Source: Pricia antarctica (GTDB lineage Bacteria; Bacteroidota; Bacteroidia; Flavobacteriales; Flavobacteriaceae). Taken from it: 64,000 nucleotides of DNA. Both the position numbers and the translations under genes were made by a program. The stretch covers positions 496,001 through 560,000 of the forward strand of contig NZ_FNAO01000002.1 in assembly GCF_900101815.1 (NCBI RefSeq). Direction: 5' to 3'. Shown here in pieces: positions 1-8,993 of the stretch; position 1 is the stretch's first letter, and each line of letters starts with the position of its first letter. The notes beneath the pieces are model-generated. The model was not told the origin of the DNA, did not search any database, and saw only the letters and a list, made by a program, of their open reading frames with translations.

Positions 1-86
1 TTATGATGAAACCCAAAACTTGGAACGATATTTTGGGAGCCATGATACAGGTGCGCGAGATGCATGGGTGGCATGAAGAGGAGTAG
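1..86 (+). CDS. C-terminal end of an unidentified protein (left-truncated)
   Basis: An open frame runs from the left edge to a TAG at 84-86 and gives about 27 residues ending in GWHEEE, with a charged C-terminus typical of a soluble enzyme. Only 43 nt separate it from the next start codon, so it is probably the upstream member of the same operon. The fragment is too short to assign a family. A second frame (stop at 74-76) is also open but has a less protein-like composition. I infer, but cannot prove, that the first frame is the coding one. Confidence 0.4.
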   Translation, partial: MMKPKTWNDILGAMIQVREMHGWHEEE

Positions 87-129
87 GCAGTGGTAGTAGC
101 ATTATGCAGGAATCAAAACTTTAAAAATT

Positions 130-1287
130 ATGAGCAAAAAAAAGGACTTACGTATCGGTCTAGTAGGTTACGGTTTCATGGGCCGAACCCATTCCAACGC
201 CTATAGAAGGATACCCAACTTTTTTCCCGAGTTACAATATAATCCCATTTTAAAGGCCGTTTGCGCCCGAAACGAAGAGCGGGTTACCGCATTCGCCGAA
301 CAATGGGGCTATGAATCCATTGAAACGGACTGGCGAAAATTGGTGGCCCGCGACGATATCGATGCCATCGATATCTGCACCCCGAACAATATGCACGCGG
401 AAATCGCCATTGCCGCAGCGGAAGCGGGAAAAATGGTACTCTGCGAAAAACCCTTGGCCAGAACCGTTGCCGAAGCGCAGCCGATGGTCGATGCCGTTGA
501 AAAGGCCGGGGTACCCAACACGGTCTATTATAATTACAGAAGAATTCCTGCAGTTACCTTGGCAAAACAATTGATAGACGCCGGAAAACTGGGTAAAATT
601 TTCCATTACCGCGCGAACTTTTTACAAGATTGGACGATTAGTCCCGAACTCCCACAAGGCGGTGAAGGACTATGGCGTTTGGATAATTCCGCTGCCGGAT
701 CAGGGGTAACCGGGGATCTATTGGCGCACTGCATCGATACGGCAATGTGGTTGAACGGGGGCATTAAAGATGTGTCCGCCATGACCGAAACTTTTATTAA
801 AGAACGGGTACATTCCAAGACCGGTGTAAAACAGGAAGTGACCATCGACGATGCCTGCTTGTTCCATTGCCATTTTGATAATGGTTCCTTAGGCCTGTTC
901 GAATCCACCAGATATGCACGCGGACACAAAGCCCATTACACTTTTGAAATCAACGGCGAACATGCTTCGATTAAATGGAACCTGCACGACCTGTCACGGC
1001 TGGAGTATTTTGACCACCGCGACGAATCCATAGAGCGCGGCTGGCGTTCCATTCATGTGACCGACGAAGATCAGCCCTATATGGATAAATGGTGGGTACC
1101 GGGACTATCCATCGGGTACGAACACAGTTTTGTACATCAAATTGCCGATTTTCTAAAAGCTTTGGAAGAAGGAAAACCCTGCTCCCCAACCTTTAGGGAG
1201 GCCCAGGAAACCCAGAAAGTTTGCGAGGCCGTTCTGGAATCTGCGAAATCGCGAAGTTGGAAGGATACAGGGGTGGAGTGGAAGTAG
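130..1287 (+). CDS. Gfo/Idh/MocA family NAD(P)-dependent sugar oxidoreductase
   Basis: Cytoplasmic 385-residue oxidoreductase, the normal length for the family. The N-terminus holds a Rossmann dinucleotide fold with GYGFMG at residues 13-18, and the family's EKP motif (CEKPLA, E106-K107-P108) supplies the catalytic lysine. The C-terminal half fits the alpha/beta substrate-binding domain, with a [14 protein letters not shown] segment holding the usual active-site Asp/His. There is no signal peptide. These enzymes oxidise or reduce sugar or cyclitol hydroxyls. It is the first complete gene of a plus-strand set with an alcohol dehydrogenase, an SDR epimerase and another Gfo/Idh/MocA protein, so a sugar or sugar-acid substrate is likely. 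The exact substrate cannot be read from the sequence. Confidence 0.92.
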   Translation: MSKKKDLRIGLVGYGFMGRTHSNAYRRIPNFFPELQYNPILKAVCARNEERVTAFAEQWGYESIETDWRKLVARDDIDAIDICTPNNMHAEIAIAAAEAGKMVLCEKPLARTVAEAQPMVDAVEKAGVPNTVYYNYRRIPAVTLAKQLIDAGKLGKIFHYRANFLQDWTISPELPQGGEGLWRLDNSAAGSGVTGDLLAHCIDTAMWLNGGIKDVSAMTETFIKERVHSKTGVKQEVTIDDACLFHCHFDNGSLGLFESTRYARGHKAHYTFEINGEHASIKWNLHDLSRLEYFDHRDESIERGWRSIHVTDEDQPYMDKWWVPGLSIGYEHSFVHQIADFLKALEEGKPCSPTFREAQETQKVCEAVLESAKSRSWKDTGVEWK

Positions 1288-1349
1288 CGATTAAATCGTA
1301 AACCAGAACATCTAGAAAGGGAAATTCAGACGAATAAAGAATCAAAAAA

Positions 1350-2462
1350 ATGAGCAAGCAATTAAAGGGTTTTTGCCTTCAAGGCCGCGAAAGAATTTAC
1401 CCCGGTTCGGGGGTATCCGTTACCGCCAACACATCAGTAGTCGAAATGGAAATCCCCGAACTGAAGGAAGGTGAGATTTTGGCGAAAACCTTATATACGG
1501 GAATCTGTGGTTCCGATAATAGCGCCTCCTTGGGAAAACCAAATTTCGATTGGGTCGAACGGCCGCGGATAATCGGACATGAATTCAGTGCCGAAATCCT
1601 GGAATTGGGCCCCGGCGATCATGGTGACCTGAAAGTAGGCGACCATTTCACGCCTTTGGCCATGTTGGGGTGCCAAGATGAGGAATGTCCCGCCTGTAGT
1701 GTAGCAAAATGGAACCTATGTCCTCAAAAACAAATCATTGGATTCCATAGAAATGGGGGTTTCGGACAACAGGTTGTATTGGAATCCGACAGGGTCGTAT
1801 CACTCATGGAAGGACTGACGCCGCAACAAGGGGCTTTGGTAGAGCCTTTATCCGTCGTTGTTAATGCCCTGTACAGCAAATGTCATATCAAACCCGGCGA
1901 CGATGTGGTAGTCACCGGATGTGGCATCATTGGCCTGATGTCCGCCGAATTGGCGAAGGCCGCGGGGGCAAGGGTAGTGGTGACCGGTATTGCCCACGAC
2001 CGCGACATCCGTTTAAAAAAAGCGAAGGAACAGGGGTTCATAACCGTTGAGGTATCCCCCGAGAACAACCTCGCCCAACAATTGAAAGCTGGAATTACAG
2101 ATGCCAAAGGAATTCCCTTTGGGAAAAATGGCCAAGTAGACCTGTTGATAGAATGCTCTGGCGTACCCCAAGTACTGACCGAGGCGATTTCCGTCGTTCG
2201 ACCTGAGGGTGATATTTGCGTAATCGCTACCTATCCAAAAGAGGTTTCCATTAATGCCACCCATTTGACTCGGACCTCCTTGAACATGCGCGGCTCCATG
2301 GGATCTTGTCGGGCGGATTATATGGTCGCCCAAAAGTTGATGGCTACGGGCGTTTTCCCCTCGGAAGCCTACATCGACGCCTATGATTTTAAAGATATTA
2401 CCCAAGCCTTCGAAGATTCCATTTCTGCGAACAATGTAAAGGCGGTAGTCAAAATGAATTGA
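1350..2462 (+). CDS. zinc-dependent medium-chain alcohol/polyol dehydrogenase
   Basis: 370-residue MDR-superfamily dehydrogenase of the threonine/sorbitol dehydrogenase type. Catalytic zinc ligands are visible as C53 (GICGSD) and H77-E78 (GHE). Four cysteines of the structural zinc lobe are at C108, C113, C116 and C124. The cofactor fold has a GCGIIG motif near residue 190. It lies 62 nt after the first Gfo/Idh/MocA gene and 50 nt before the epimerase gene, so they are probably cotranscribed. With an L-fuconate dehydratase and a diketo-acid hydrolase further along, this enzyme is a candidate for one of the two oxidation steps of fucose breakdown that are otherwise unassigned here. That is inference; the family also oxidises many other polyols. 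Confidence 0.92.
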   Translation: MSKQLKGFCLQGRERIYPGSGVSVTANTSVVEMEIPELKEGEILAKTLYTGICGSDNSASLGKPNFDWVERPRIIGHEFSAEILELGPGDHGDLKVGDHFTPLAMLGCQDEECPACSVAKWNLCPQKQIIGFHRNGGFGQQVVLESDRVVSLMEGLTPQQGALVEPLSVVVNALYSKCHIKPGDDVVVTGCGIIGLMSAELAKAAGARVVVTGIAHDRDIRLKKAKEQGFITVEVSPENNLAQQLKAGITDAKGIPFGKNGQVDLLIECSGVPQVLTEAISVVRPEGDICVIATYPKEVSINATHLTRTSLNMRGSMGSCRADYMVAQKLMATGVFPSEAYIDAYDFKDITQAFEDSISANNVKAVVKMN

Positions 2463-2512
2463 TGGGTTTGAAGAGGTACAATAAACACATAGCTATAATC
2501 TAACATCAAAAA

Positions 2513-3532
2513 ATGTCCAGAATTTTTATAACAGGTGGTACAGGTTGCATCGGATCGGTCACAATTTATAAATTGTTACAGTCTCCAGAAGTTGAAAAAA
2601 TCGTGATCGCTACACGCTCGAGCAATACAGATGCCCTACAACTTTGGCTGGGCGAAGGTTTGGACGCCCGTTTGGAATTTGTAAAGTTGGATGTCTCCAA
2701 TTACGACGCTATAACGGAACTGTTGCCGAAAATCAATCCCACCCACATCATACATCTGGGGGCGTATCAGAGTCCGGATTGTTCCAGAGATCATATAGGG
2801 GGTATGCAAATCAATACCGGGGGCACGATGGCACTTTTCGACGTTGCGGAAAAATTGCCGGATCTAAAACGTTTTGTTTTTGCCAGTTCCGCGGCGGTTT
2901 ATGGTAAACGGGCCATGTATTCACAAGAACTTATTTCGGAAAATGTGCCCTTGGCGCCTCCGAACCATTATGGAATCTGGAAATTGGCCGGGGAGCATTT
3001 GGCCCGATTCTTTTACGATAATACGGGTGTACCGACCCTGTGTCTTCGAATAAACACGACCTATGGCAAGGGCCGCGACAAAGGCAAGACATCGGCCCCG
3101 ACCAATGCGATGAAAGCGGTGGCCATGGGTGCGGTATCCGGAAAGGCGATTCCCTTTGAAATGCCCTATCAAGGTCGGGAAAACTATCATTTTGTTGAAG
3201 ATATCGGCAGTTATTTTGCCGAATGCAGCTTACAGCCTTATGAAGGGTTTGGGGCATTTAATGTTAAGGGTAAGACCATCCCTATTTCCGAATTTTTGCA
3301 AATTATCGAGGAGGAGGCCGGTACTTTGGACATGGGCGATTTTGCACAATTTTCCATAGCCGAGGGCGCTGATCCCAATCTTTTTGTTTGCGATCTCAAC
3401 CATGGAAAAATCGACACTACATTTAAAAATATGCCCTTGACACCAATTGCGGAGGGAGTGCGAAAATCACTTATAGCGTTTAGGGATATGGCAGAAAAAG
3501 GTACTTTGGAATTTTCAAGTCCCGCCTCATGA
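2513..3532 (+). CDS. NAD-dependent epimerase/dehydratase (extended SDR)
   Basis: 339-residue extended short-chain dehydrogenase. The N-terminal TGGTGCIG (residues 7-14) is the glycine-rich NAD motif, SSAAVYG near residue 125 carries the catalytic Ser/Thr, and Y153-x3-K157 (YGIWK) is the catalytic pair. These enzymes act on nucleotide sugars or free sugar acids (epimerisation, dehydration or oxidation). The gene overlaps the next start codon by 4 nt (ATGA), which points to translational coupling with the second Gfo/Idh/MocA gene. There are no sugar-transferase or capsule genes nearby, so a catabolic or sugar-lactone role is more likely than a cell-surface one, but this is inferred from context only. 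Confidence 0.9.
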   Translation: MSRIFITGGTGCIGSVTIYKLLQSPEVEKIVIATRSSNTDALQLWLGEGLDARLEFVKLDVSNYDAITELLPKINPTHIIHLGAYQSPDCSRDHIGGMQINTGGTMALFDVAEKLPDLKRFVFASSAAVYGKRAMYSQELISENVPLAPPNHYGIWKLAGEHLARFFYDNTGVPTLCLRINTTYGKGRDKGKTSAPTNAMKAVAMGAVSGKAIPFEMPYQGRENYHFVEDIGSYFAECSLQPYEGFGAFNVKGKTIPISEFLQIIEEEAGTLDMGDFAQFSIAEGADPNLFVCDLNHGKIDTTFKNMPLTPIAEGVRKSLIAFRDMAEKGTLEFSSPAS

Positions 3533-4503
3533 AGACCATCGGAATAGGATTTATCGGGGCAGGTGACATCGCCGACCTCCACGCAGAAGCTATAAATGGA
3601 CTCCCCGGTTCCGAGTTGATTGGCTTGTGGAATCGTACTGCGGAAAAAGGGCAAGCCAAAGCCAACAAATTCGGATGTAAAACCTATGCTTCGGTCGACG
3701 AATTACTAAAAGATCCAAAAATCGATGCCGTTTTCATTTTGACCAATATGGAAACACATTGCGAATACACGATTCAGGCTGCCCAGGCTAGAAAACATAT
3801 TCTGGTCGAAAAACCTGCAGCCTCCACCATTACCGAATTGGAGCACATGCAGAACGCCGTTGAAAATGCAGGTGTAAAATGCATGCCCGTACATAATTAC
3901 ATTTACGAGCCGGGAATCGAAAGGGCAAAATCAATGATCGAAAGCGGGCGTTTGGGTGCGATTACCCAATTCTATATGATGTATAACATCCATCACGCAC
4001 ACGATATCAGGGCCCGTTATCCGGGTGTTATCCGACAGATTTTGACCCATCACAGCTACACCATGTTGTATTTGGCCGGACAACCGAAGACCGTATCCTG
4101 TTTAAAGTACACTTCGGATCCGACTTTGGCCCCCCAAGAGAACGTGGCTATGGCGAACCTAAAGATGCAGAACGGATCGCTATCCCATCTTTGCGCCAGT
4201 TTTGCCAACGACGACCATGCGGGCGACCCTTGGACGTGTATCATCAAAGTAATAGGAACAAAGGGAAGCACGCGATACAGTTACCGCGATTTCGTAATCA
4301 ACGAAGCTAACGGGCCGCATTCGCAAACGTATCAATGCTATCCCGAATCCATAAAGAATACGGCAGTACACTTTATAGACAGGGTCATCCGAAATAATGA
4401 AAAACCCTTGTCGAGCTTGGCCGATGCAATTACCTGCCAGCGAATTATCGAAGCCTGTGAACGGTCGGAGGCAGAGGGGATTCACGTCGATTTAAATTTG
4501 TAA
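3529..4503 (+). CDS. Gfo/Idh/MocA family oxidoreductase
   Basis: 324-residue cytoplasmic oxidoreductase with a Rossmann N-terminus (GFIGAGDIA, glycines at 7, 10 and 12) and the EKP motif at E94-K95-P96 (VEKPAAS). It starts inside the last codons of the epimerase gene (ATGA overlap), so the two are translated together. It is distinct in sequence from the first Gfo/Idh/MocA protein and somewhat shorter, so the two are unlikely to be recent duplicates. Two such enzymes in one operon suggest an oxidation and a reduction on the same sugar scaffold, for example through a keto-sugar intermediate. Specificity is not readable. Confidence 0.9.
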   Translation: MKTIGIGFIGAGDIADLHAEAINGLPGSELIGLWNRTAEKGQAKANKFGCKTYASVDELLKDPKIDAVFILTNMETHCEYTIQAAQARKHILVEKPAASTITELEHMQNAVENAGVKCMPVHNYIYEPGIERAKSMIESGRLGAITQFYMMYNIHHAHDIRARYPGVIRQILTHHSYTMLYLAGQPKTVSCLKYTSDPTLAPQENVAMANLKMQNGSLSHLCASFANDDHAGDPWTCIIKVIGTKGSTRYSYRDFVINEANGPHSQTYQCYPESIKNTAVHFIDRVIRNNEKPLSSLADAITCQRIIEACERSEAEGIHVDLNL

Positions 4504-4547
4504 AAGTCCCAATTCAGATAATAAACAAGGGGAATTACAAGATATCC

Positions 4548-4711
4548 AGTGTTAAGTTAAAGCTGAAATGGCGTATAAGTCAATCGTGGATTTTGTGGTA
4601 GCCCTAGACAAAAAATCATTGCATAGACGTAGCTACGGAATTATTTTTTAACGACGGGATGCCGCAAAAGACGCATTGGATTATGCGACGATTTTGGCTT
4701 AACTTAACACT
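4548..4711. repeat. 164-bp imperfect palindrome (MITE-like element or long hairpin)
   Basis: The element begins AGTGTTAAGTTAA and ends TTAACTTAACACT, which are exact reverse complements. Similarity between the two halves continues inward for about 60 bp with mismatches, so the single strand would fold into one long hairpin. It fills most of the gap between the second Gfo/Idh/MocA gene and the cytochrome fusion gene. No clear target-site duplication is seen. It has no open frame. It could be a non-autonomous mobile element or a structured transcription attenuator. Confidence 0.7.
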
Positions 4712-4731
4712 AACATCTAAAATTTACAAAA

Positions 4732-7700
4732 ATGGTATATAGAAGTAAAGGTTTTATCGGAACGATAGTTTTGATAGTTTTACTTTTAATAAGCTGTACC
4801 GACGAGGAAGAAGGTAAGATACAAGTCCATAATCAAGACCATATCGTCCTTATCGGCAACAATCTCCCCTCCCGAATGATGAACTTCGGGCATTTTGAGA
4901 CGGAACTGCAGCTACGCTATCCCGATAGCACCCTCTTCATCCGAAATATGGGCGATGGCGGTAATACCCCAGGTTTTCGGCCGCATTCGGCAAGGAATTC
5001 CCCTTGGGCATTTCCGGGCGCCGAAAAGTTCCAGACCGAATATGCCAATAAGTCGGGCAGTATCGGCCATTTTCCAACGGAAGATGAATGGTTGACGAGC
5101 CTGGGTGCCGATATCATCATCGGTTTCTTCGGTTATAGCGAGTCCTTTCAAGGTGAAAAGGGATTGCAGAATTACAAGGATGAACTGCACGCCTTTATCG
5201 AACATACCAAAAAGCAGAAATATAATGGCGAATCGGCACCGAAACTGGTACTGGTGTCGCCCATAGCCTTTGAGGACCTATCGGATGAAATGGACTTGCC
5301 GAACGGCGTCGAAGAAAACAAGAACCTTAAGCTATATGCGGATGCCATGGCCGAAGTAGCGGCCAAGGACAGCATCCCTTTTGTGGATGCCTTTAAAGCT
5401 TCCAAAAAATGGATGGATTCCGAAGATAAAAACATAACGGCCGACGGTTTTCAACTCAATGACTACGGATACCAAAAGTTCGCCAAACTATTGACCGATG
5501 AAATTTTTGGAGCCCATGAAAGCGTGGCCGAAGCCAACCGCAAAGCGGTGCATGATGCGGTGCTGGACAAAAACTGGTATTGGCACAACGACTTCAAGAT
5601 TCCGAACGGTGTTCATGCTTACGGTCGGCGCTACGACCCCTTCGGACCGGCAAATTATCCCTTCGAAATTGAAAAGATCCGTGAGATGACGGCCAACCGC
5701 GATACGGCCATTTGGAACGCGGCGGCCGGTAAGTCGACCGACTTGGTCGCCATGGATGCCAAGACCGAAAAACTACCTCCGGTAAAGACGAATTATAAAG
5801 AAGTCGATGGGTCTGGGGACCCAAAATACCTGTACGGGCAGGAAGCGCTTGATAAAATTAAGGTTCCGAACGGCTACAAACTCGAACTCTTCGCTTCGGA
5901 AGAGGAGTTCGAAGATCTGGCCAACCCGGTACAACTGTCCTTCGATAACAAGGGTCGGTTGTGGGTGGGCGTCATGCCTAGCTATCCGGCCTACAAACCG
6001 GGCGACCCCAAACCGAACGATAAACTGCTCATTTTGGAAGATACCGATAACGATGGCAAGGCCGACAAGCAAACCGTTTTTGCCGACGGCTTGAGCATGA
6101 CCATTGGTTTTGAGTTTGCGCCCGAAGGGGTATATGTTTCGCAGGCACCCAATCTTGTTTTGCTGAAAGATACCGATGGCGACGATAAGGCCGATACCAA
6201 AGAAATCATACTTAGCGGCTTTGACGACCACGACACCCACCATGCTATCAGTGCCTTTACGGCCGATCCTTCAGGTGCCCTTTATATGGGAGAAGGTGTC
6301 TTTTTGCATACCAATGTAGAAACTGCCTACGGTACCGTTCGTGCCACCAATGGTGGCTTTTACCGTTATAGTCCGCAACGGCATTATTTGGAACGTACCG
6401 CACAACTGCCGATTCCCAATCCGTGGGGGATTGCTTTCGATGAATGGGGGCAACCCTTCTTCGCCCACACCTCGGGTCCCGATGTGACCTGGATGATGCC
6501 CGGAACGATCAAGTCCCGCTACGGCCAATCGAACCCGCTTCCCCAAAATATTATCGAGGAAGCCCATCGGGTACGGCCTACATCAGGACTGGAATTTGTC
6601 TCGAGCCGGCATTTCCCCGATGAGGTACAGGGCGATATGCTGATCAACAATACGATCGGATTTTTGGGAACCAAACAGCATATCGTGGTCGATGACCCGG
6701 AATCCTCAGGGTACACCAGTAAACATCGACTGGACTTGCTGACCTCGACCGATTCCAATTTTCGTCCCGTGGATATGGAATTCGCTCCGGACGGTTCGCT
6801 GTATTTCGTCGACTGGCACAATGTGCTGATCGGCCACATGCAGCACAACGCCCGCGACCCCCTACGCGATCATGTGCACGGAAGGATCTATCGCATGACC
6901 TATCCTTCAAGACCTTTAGTACATCCCGCAAAAATCGACGGAGCAACTATTGCCGAGCTTTTAGAAAATTTAAAACTTCCCGAATACCGTTCCCGGTATC
7001 GTACCCGGCGTGAGCTTAGGGGTAGGGATGCCGATAAAGTGCTGCCCGAATTGAAAACTTGGGTCCAAGATCTGGACAAAGACGATCCCCGTTACGAACA
7101 CCATGTGCTGGAAGCCCTTTGGGTGACCTGGGGTCTGAACCAGGTCGATGAAGATCTATTAAAACAAATGTTGAACGCCAAGGATTTCAGGGCGCGTGCC
7201 GCTGCGGTACAAGTGTTGCGCTATGCAGGTCACCAGATTCCCGAACAGGCCGATCTGTTGATGGCCGCTGCCAAAGACGAAAATCCGCGCGTACGTTTGG
7301 ATGCCCTGGTCGCCGCTTCTTGGTTGGATGAGAAAACGGGAGTACCCATTGTGGAAGCCGCCGGAAAATTACCAATGGACGATTGGATGCAAAAACCTTA
7401 TGAGGCGGCCCTGGCCCATTTGAAGGGATACAATTTGGGGGAGGACGAGTCCCACAAAACGAAAACAACTCTTGAAGGAGCCGCCAAGGAACTTTTCGTC
7501 AAAGGCGAGGAAATCTATAACCGCGAAGGCTATTGCGTCACCTGCCACCAACCGGATGGTAACGGACTGAGCGCTTCCCAATTCCCCCCACTTGCCGGCC
7601 AAAAATGGGTCACCGGGAGTGAAGAGCGTCTGATAAAGATAGTCCTTAAAGGATTGATGGGCCCGCTCGAACTCGAAGGCAAAACCTACCCCGGTCAAGT

Positions 7701-7890
7701 ACCCATGACGCCCTTTGGAGGGATGCTCGATGATGAAGAGATCGCATCTGTATTGACCTTTGTCCGAAACACCTTTGGCAACAAGGCAGACCCAATTTTA
7801 CCGGAAAAGGTTAAAGAGGTACGGGAAGCCATTAAAGATAAGGAAGGTTTTTATTCCCCCGCCGAACTTTTGGAAGCGCATCCGATGTGA
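4732..7890 (+). CDS. lipoprotein fusion: SGNH-like domain, PVC-type beta-propeller, HEAT repeats, cytochrome c
   Basis: 1052-residue secreted lipoprotein. A hydrophobic signal ends in a lipobox with C22 (LLLIS-C). Residues about 30-260 resemble an SGNH/GDSL hydrolase, but the block I serine is replaced (LIGNNLP) and block V reads DGFQLNDYG with no histidine, so hydrolysis by the usual triad looks unlikely. Residues about 375-730 match the membrane-bound dehydrogenase-type propeller of PVC and Bacteroidota proteins, with two calcium-loop-like repeats (DTDNDGKAD and DTDGDDKAD). About 740-890 is alpha-helical and HEAT-like. The C-terminus is a cytochrome c domain with C935-x2-C938-H939 and a likely Met ligand in PGQVPMTPF. 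The protein probably passes electrons from an extracytoplasmic sugar oxidation. It follows the sugar oxidoreductase operon after a 228-nt gap. Confidence 0.88.
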   Translation: MVYRSKGFIGTIVLIVLLLISCTDEEEGKIQVHNQDHIVLIGNNLPSRMMNFGHFETELQLRYPDSTLFIRNMGDGGNTPGFRPHSARNSPWAFPGAEKFQTEYANKSGSIGHFPTEDEWLTSLGADIIIGFFGYSESFQGEKGLQNYKDELHAFIEHTKKQKYNGESAPKLVLVSPIAFEDLSDEMDLPNGVEENKNLKLYADAMAEVAAKDSIPFVDAFKASKKWMDSEDKNITADGFQLNDYGYQKFAKLLTDEIFGAHESVAEANRKAVHDAVLDKNWYWHNDFKIPNGVHAYGRRYDPFGPANYPFEIEKIREMTANRDTAIWNAAAGKSTDLVAMDAKTEKLPPVKTNYKEVDGSGDPKYLYGQEALDKIKVPNGYKLELFASEEEFEDLANPVQLSFDNKGRLWVGVMPSYPAYKPGDPKPNDKLLILEDTDNDGKADKQTVFADGLSMTIGFEFAPEGVYVSQAPNLVLLKDTDGDDKADTKEIILSGFDDHDTHHAISAFTADPSGALYMGEGVFLHTNVETAYGTVRATNGGFYRYSPQRHYLERTAQLPIPNPWGIAFDEWGQPFFAHTSGPDVTWMMPGTIKSRYGQSNPLPQNIIEEAHRVRPTSGLEFVSSRHFPDEVQGDMLINNTIGFLGTKQHIVVDDPESSGYTSKHRLDLLTSTDSNFRPVDMEFAPDGSLYFVDWHNVLIGHMQHNARDPLRDHVHGRIYRMTYPSRPLVHPAKIDGATIAELLENLKLPEYRSRYRTRRELRGRDADKVLPELKTWVQDLDKDDPRYEHHVLEALWVTWGLNQVDEDLLKQMLNAKDFRARAAAVQVLRYAGHQIPEQADLLMAAAKDENPRVRLDALVAASWLDEKTGVPIVEAAGKLPMDDWMQKPYEAALAHLKGYNLGEDESHKTKTTLEGAAKELFVKGEEIYNREGYCVTCHQPDGNGLSASQFPPLAGQKWVTGSEERLIKIVLKGLMGPLELEGKTYPGQVPMTPFGGMLDDEEIASVLTFVRNTFGNKADPILPEKVKEVREAIKDKEGFYSPAELLEAHPM

Positions 7891-8062
7891 GGAATTTTTG
7901 GTTTCGTTATTTACAAAAAAGTGGAGTGGCGACTTTGCAGACGGATCAATCCATCCGAAATGTTAAAGGCGTACCACCTTCCTTGCTCATAAAGGAGGAT
8001 TCAGCCATTCTAAGCATTATGTGGATTTTAAAAACAACATACCAACGAAATACATTTTTATC

Positions 8063-8407
8063 ATGAAAACAAAACGCTACTGCCTAGCCCTAGACCTAAA
8101 AAACGACCCCGAACTTATCAAAACCTATAAAGAATACCATGAAAACGTATGGCCCGAAATAACGGCCAGCATTAAGGATGCCGGCGTCGAAAAATTGGAC
8201 ATCTACCACGTAGAAAACCGTTTATTCATGATTATGGAAACCCGTCCCGATTTTTCGTTCGAGAAAAAGCAAAAAGCCGACGAGGCCAATCCCAAAGTAC
8301 AGGATTGGGAAACTTTGATGTGGAAGTACCAACAGGCTATCCCAAATACGAAACCTGGTGAAAAATGGCGGCTTATGGCTCCTATTTTTGAGTTGGATAA
8401 AGCATGA
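8063..8407 (+). CDS. L-fucose/L-rhamnose mutarotase family protein
   Basis: 114-residue RhaM-type mutarotase, a small ferredoxin-like fold enzyme that interconverts alpha and beta anomers of a deoxy sugar. The start is placed at ATG 8063 (MKTKRYCLAL), because the family begins almost directly with the first strand; the frame is open 14 codons further up but that part is not family-like. Conserved features include YHENVWPEI (catalytic-type His and Trp) and the C-terminal GEKWRLMAPIFEL. Its neighbours are an L-fuconate dehydratase and a fucosidase, so L-fucose is the more probable substrate than rhamnose. It converges on the siroheme gene with 4 nt between the stop codons. Confidence 0.88.
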   Translation: MKTKRYCLALDLKNDPELIKTYKEYHENVWPEITASIKDAGVEKLDIYHVENRLFMIMETRPDFSFEKKQKADEANPKVQDWETLMWKYQQAIPNTKPGEKWRLMAPIFELDKA

Positions 8408-8411
8408 TTTT

Positions 8412-8993
8412 TTATTTTTTCTTGCCTACCAATCCCTTTGTAAATTCGTTCAGGGTCTCCACTTTTTCCTCAAAATCGCCTTTGATGGTCTTTCGGTATT
8501 CGTTGAGGTTCTTTACGAGATCATCGATGTTTTCGGGAATGACATCCTCGAAAAATTGGCGTAGGCGTTTGGCCGTGGTGGGCGATTTCCCATTGGTCGA
8601 AATGGCCACTTTCACATTGCCCTTGGTCACGATACCGCCCATATAAAAATCGCAGAACGGCGGATTGTCGGCAACGTTCACCAAAATACTTTTCGTTCGA
8701 CAGTCGTGATACACCTGTTCATTGACCTCCGGGCTATCGGTGGTAGCGATGACGATATGCCGATCCGTAAGATATTCCAAATTGTAGGTATCGCAATGCA
8801 TGGCAATACCGAACTTTTCGGCCAAGACTACGGTCTCCTCCCGAAACATCGGAGCCACCATTTCCACCTGCGCAGCGGGACTCGATTTCAACAAAAAAGT
8901 CAACTTTTCGAGGGCCACATTGCCGCCTCCGACAATCAGGACATTCAATTGGGATACCTTTAAAAATATGGGATATAGTTCGTTGCGTTCCAT
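8412..8993 (-). CDS. precorrin-2 dehydrogenase/sirohydrochlorin ferrochelatase (siroheme synthase N-terminal type)
   Basis: 193-residue protein of the Met8p/CysG N-terminal type, which oxidises precorrin-2 with NAD and inserts iron to make siroheme for sulfite or nitrite reductases. The N-terminus contains VLIVGGGNVALEK, the Rossmann motif, and the middle has NVADNPPFCDFYMGG, the conserved region with the catalytic Asp. The methyltransferase domain of full CysG is absent, as is usual when a separate uroporphyrinogen methyltransferase exists. It is the only minus-strand gene in the first 15 kb and has no sulfate or nitrite genes beside it, so it appears to be an insertion between two sugar genes. 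Confidence 0.93.
   Translation of the reverse strand: MERNELYPIFLKVSQLNVLIVGGGNVALEKLTFLLKSSPAAQVEMVAPMFREETVVLAEKFGIAMHCDTYNLEYLTDRHIVIATTDSPEVNEQVYHDCRTKSILVNVADNPPFCDFYMGGIVTKGNVKVAISTNGKSPTTAKRLRQFFEDVIPENIDDLVKNLNEYRKTIKGDFEEKVETLNEFTKGLVGKKK

Noticed and set aside
8021-8062. Earlier start for the mutarotase gene
   Set aside because: The 14 upstream codons are not part of the mutarotase fold and ATG 8063 gives the family-typical N-terminus.
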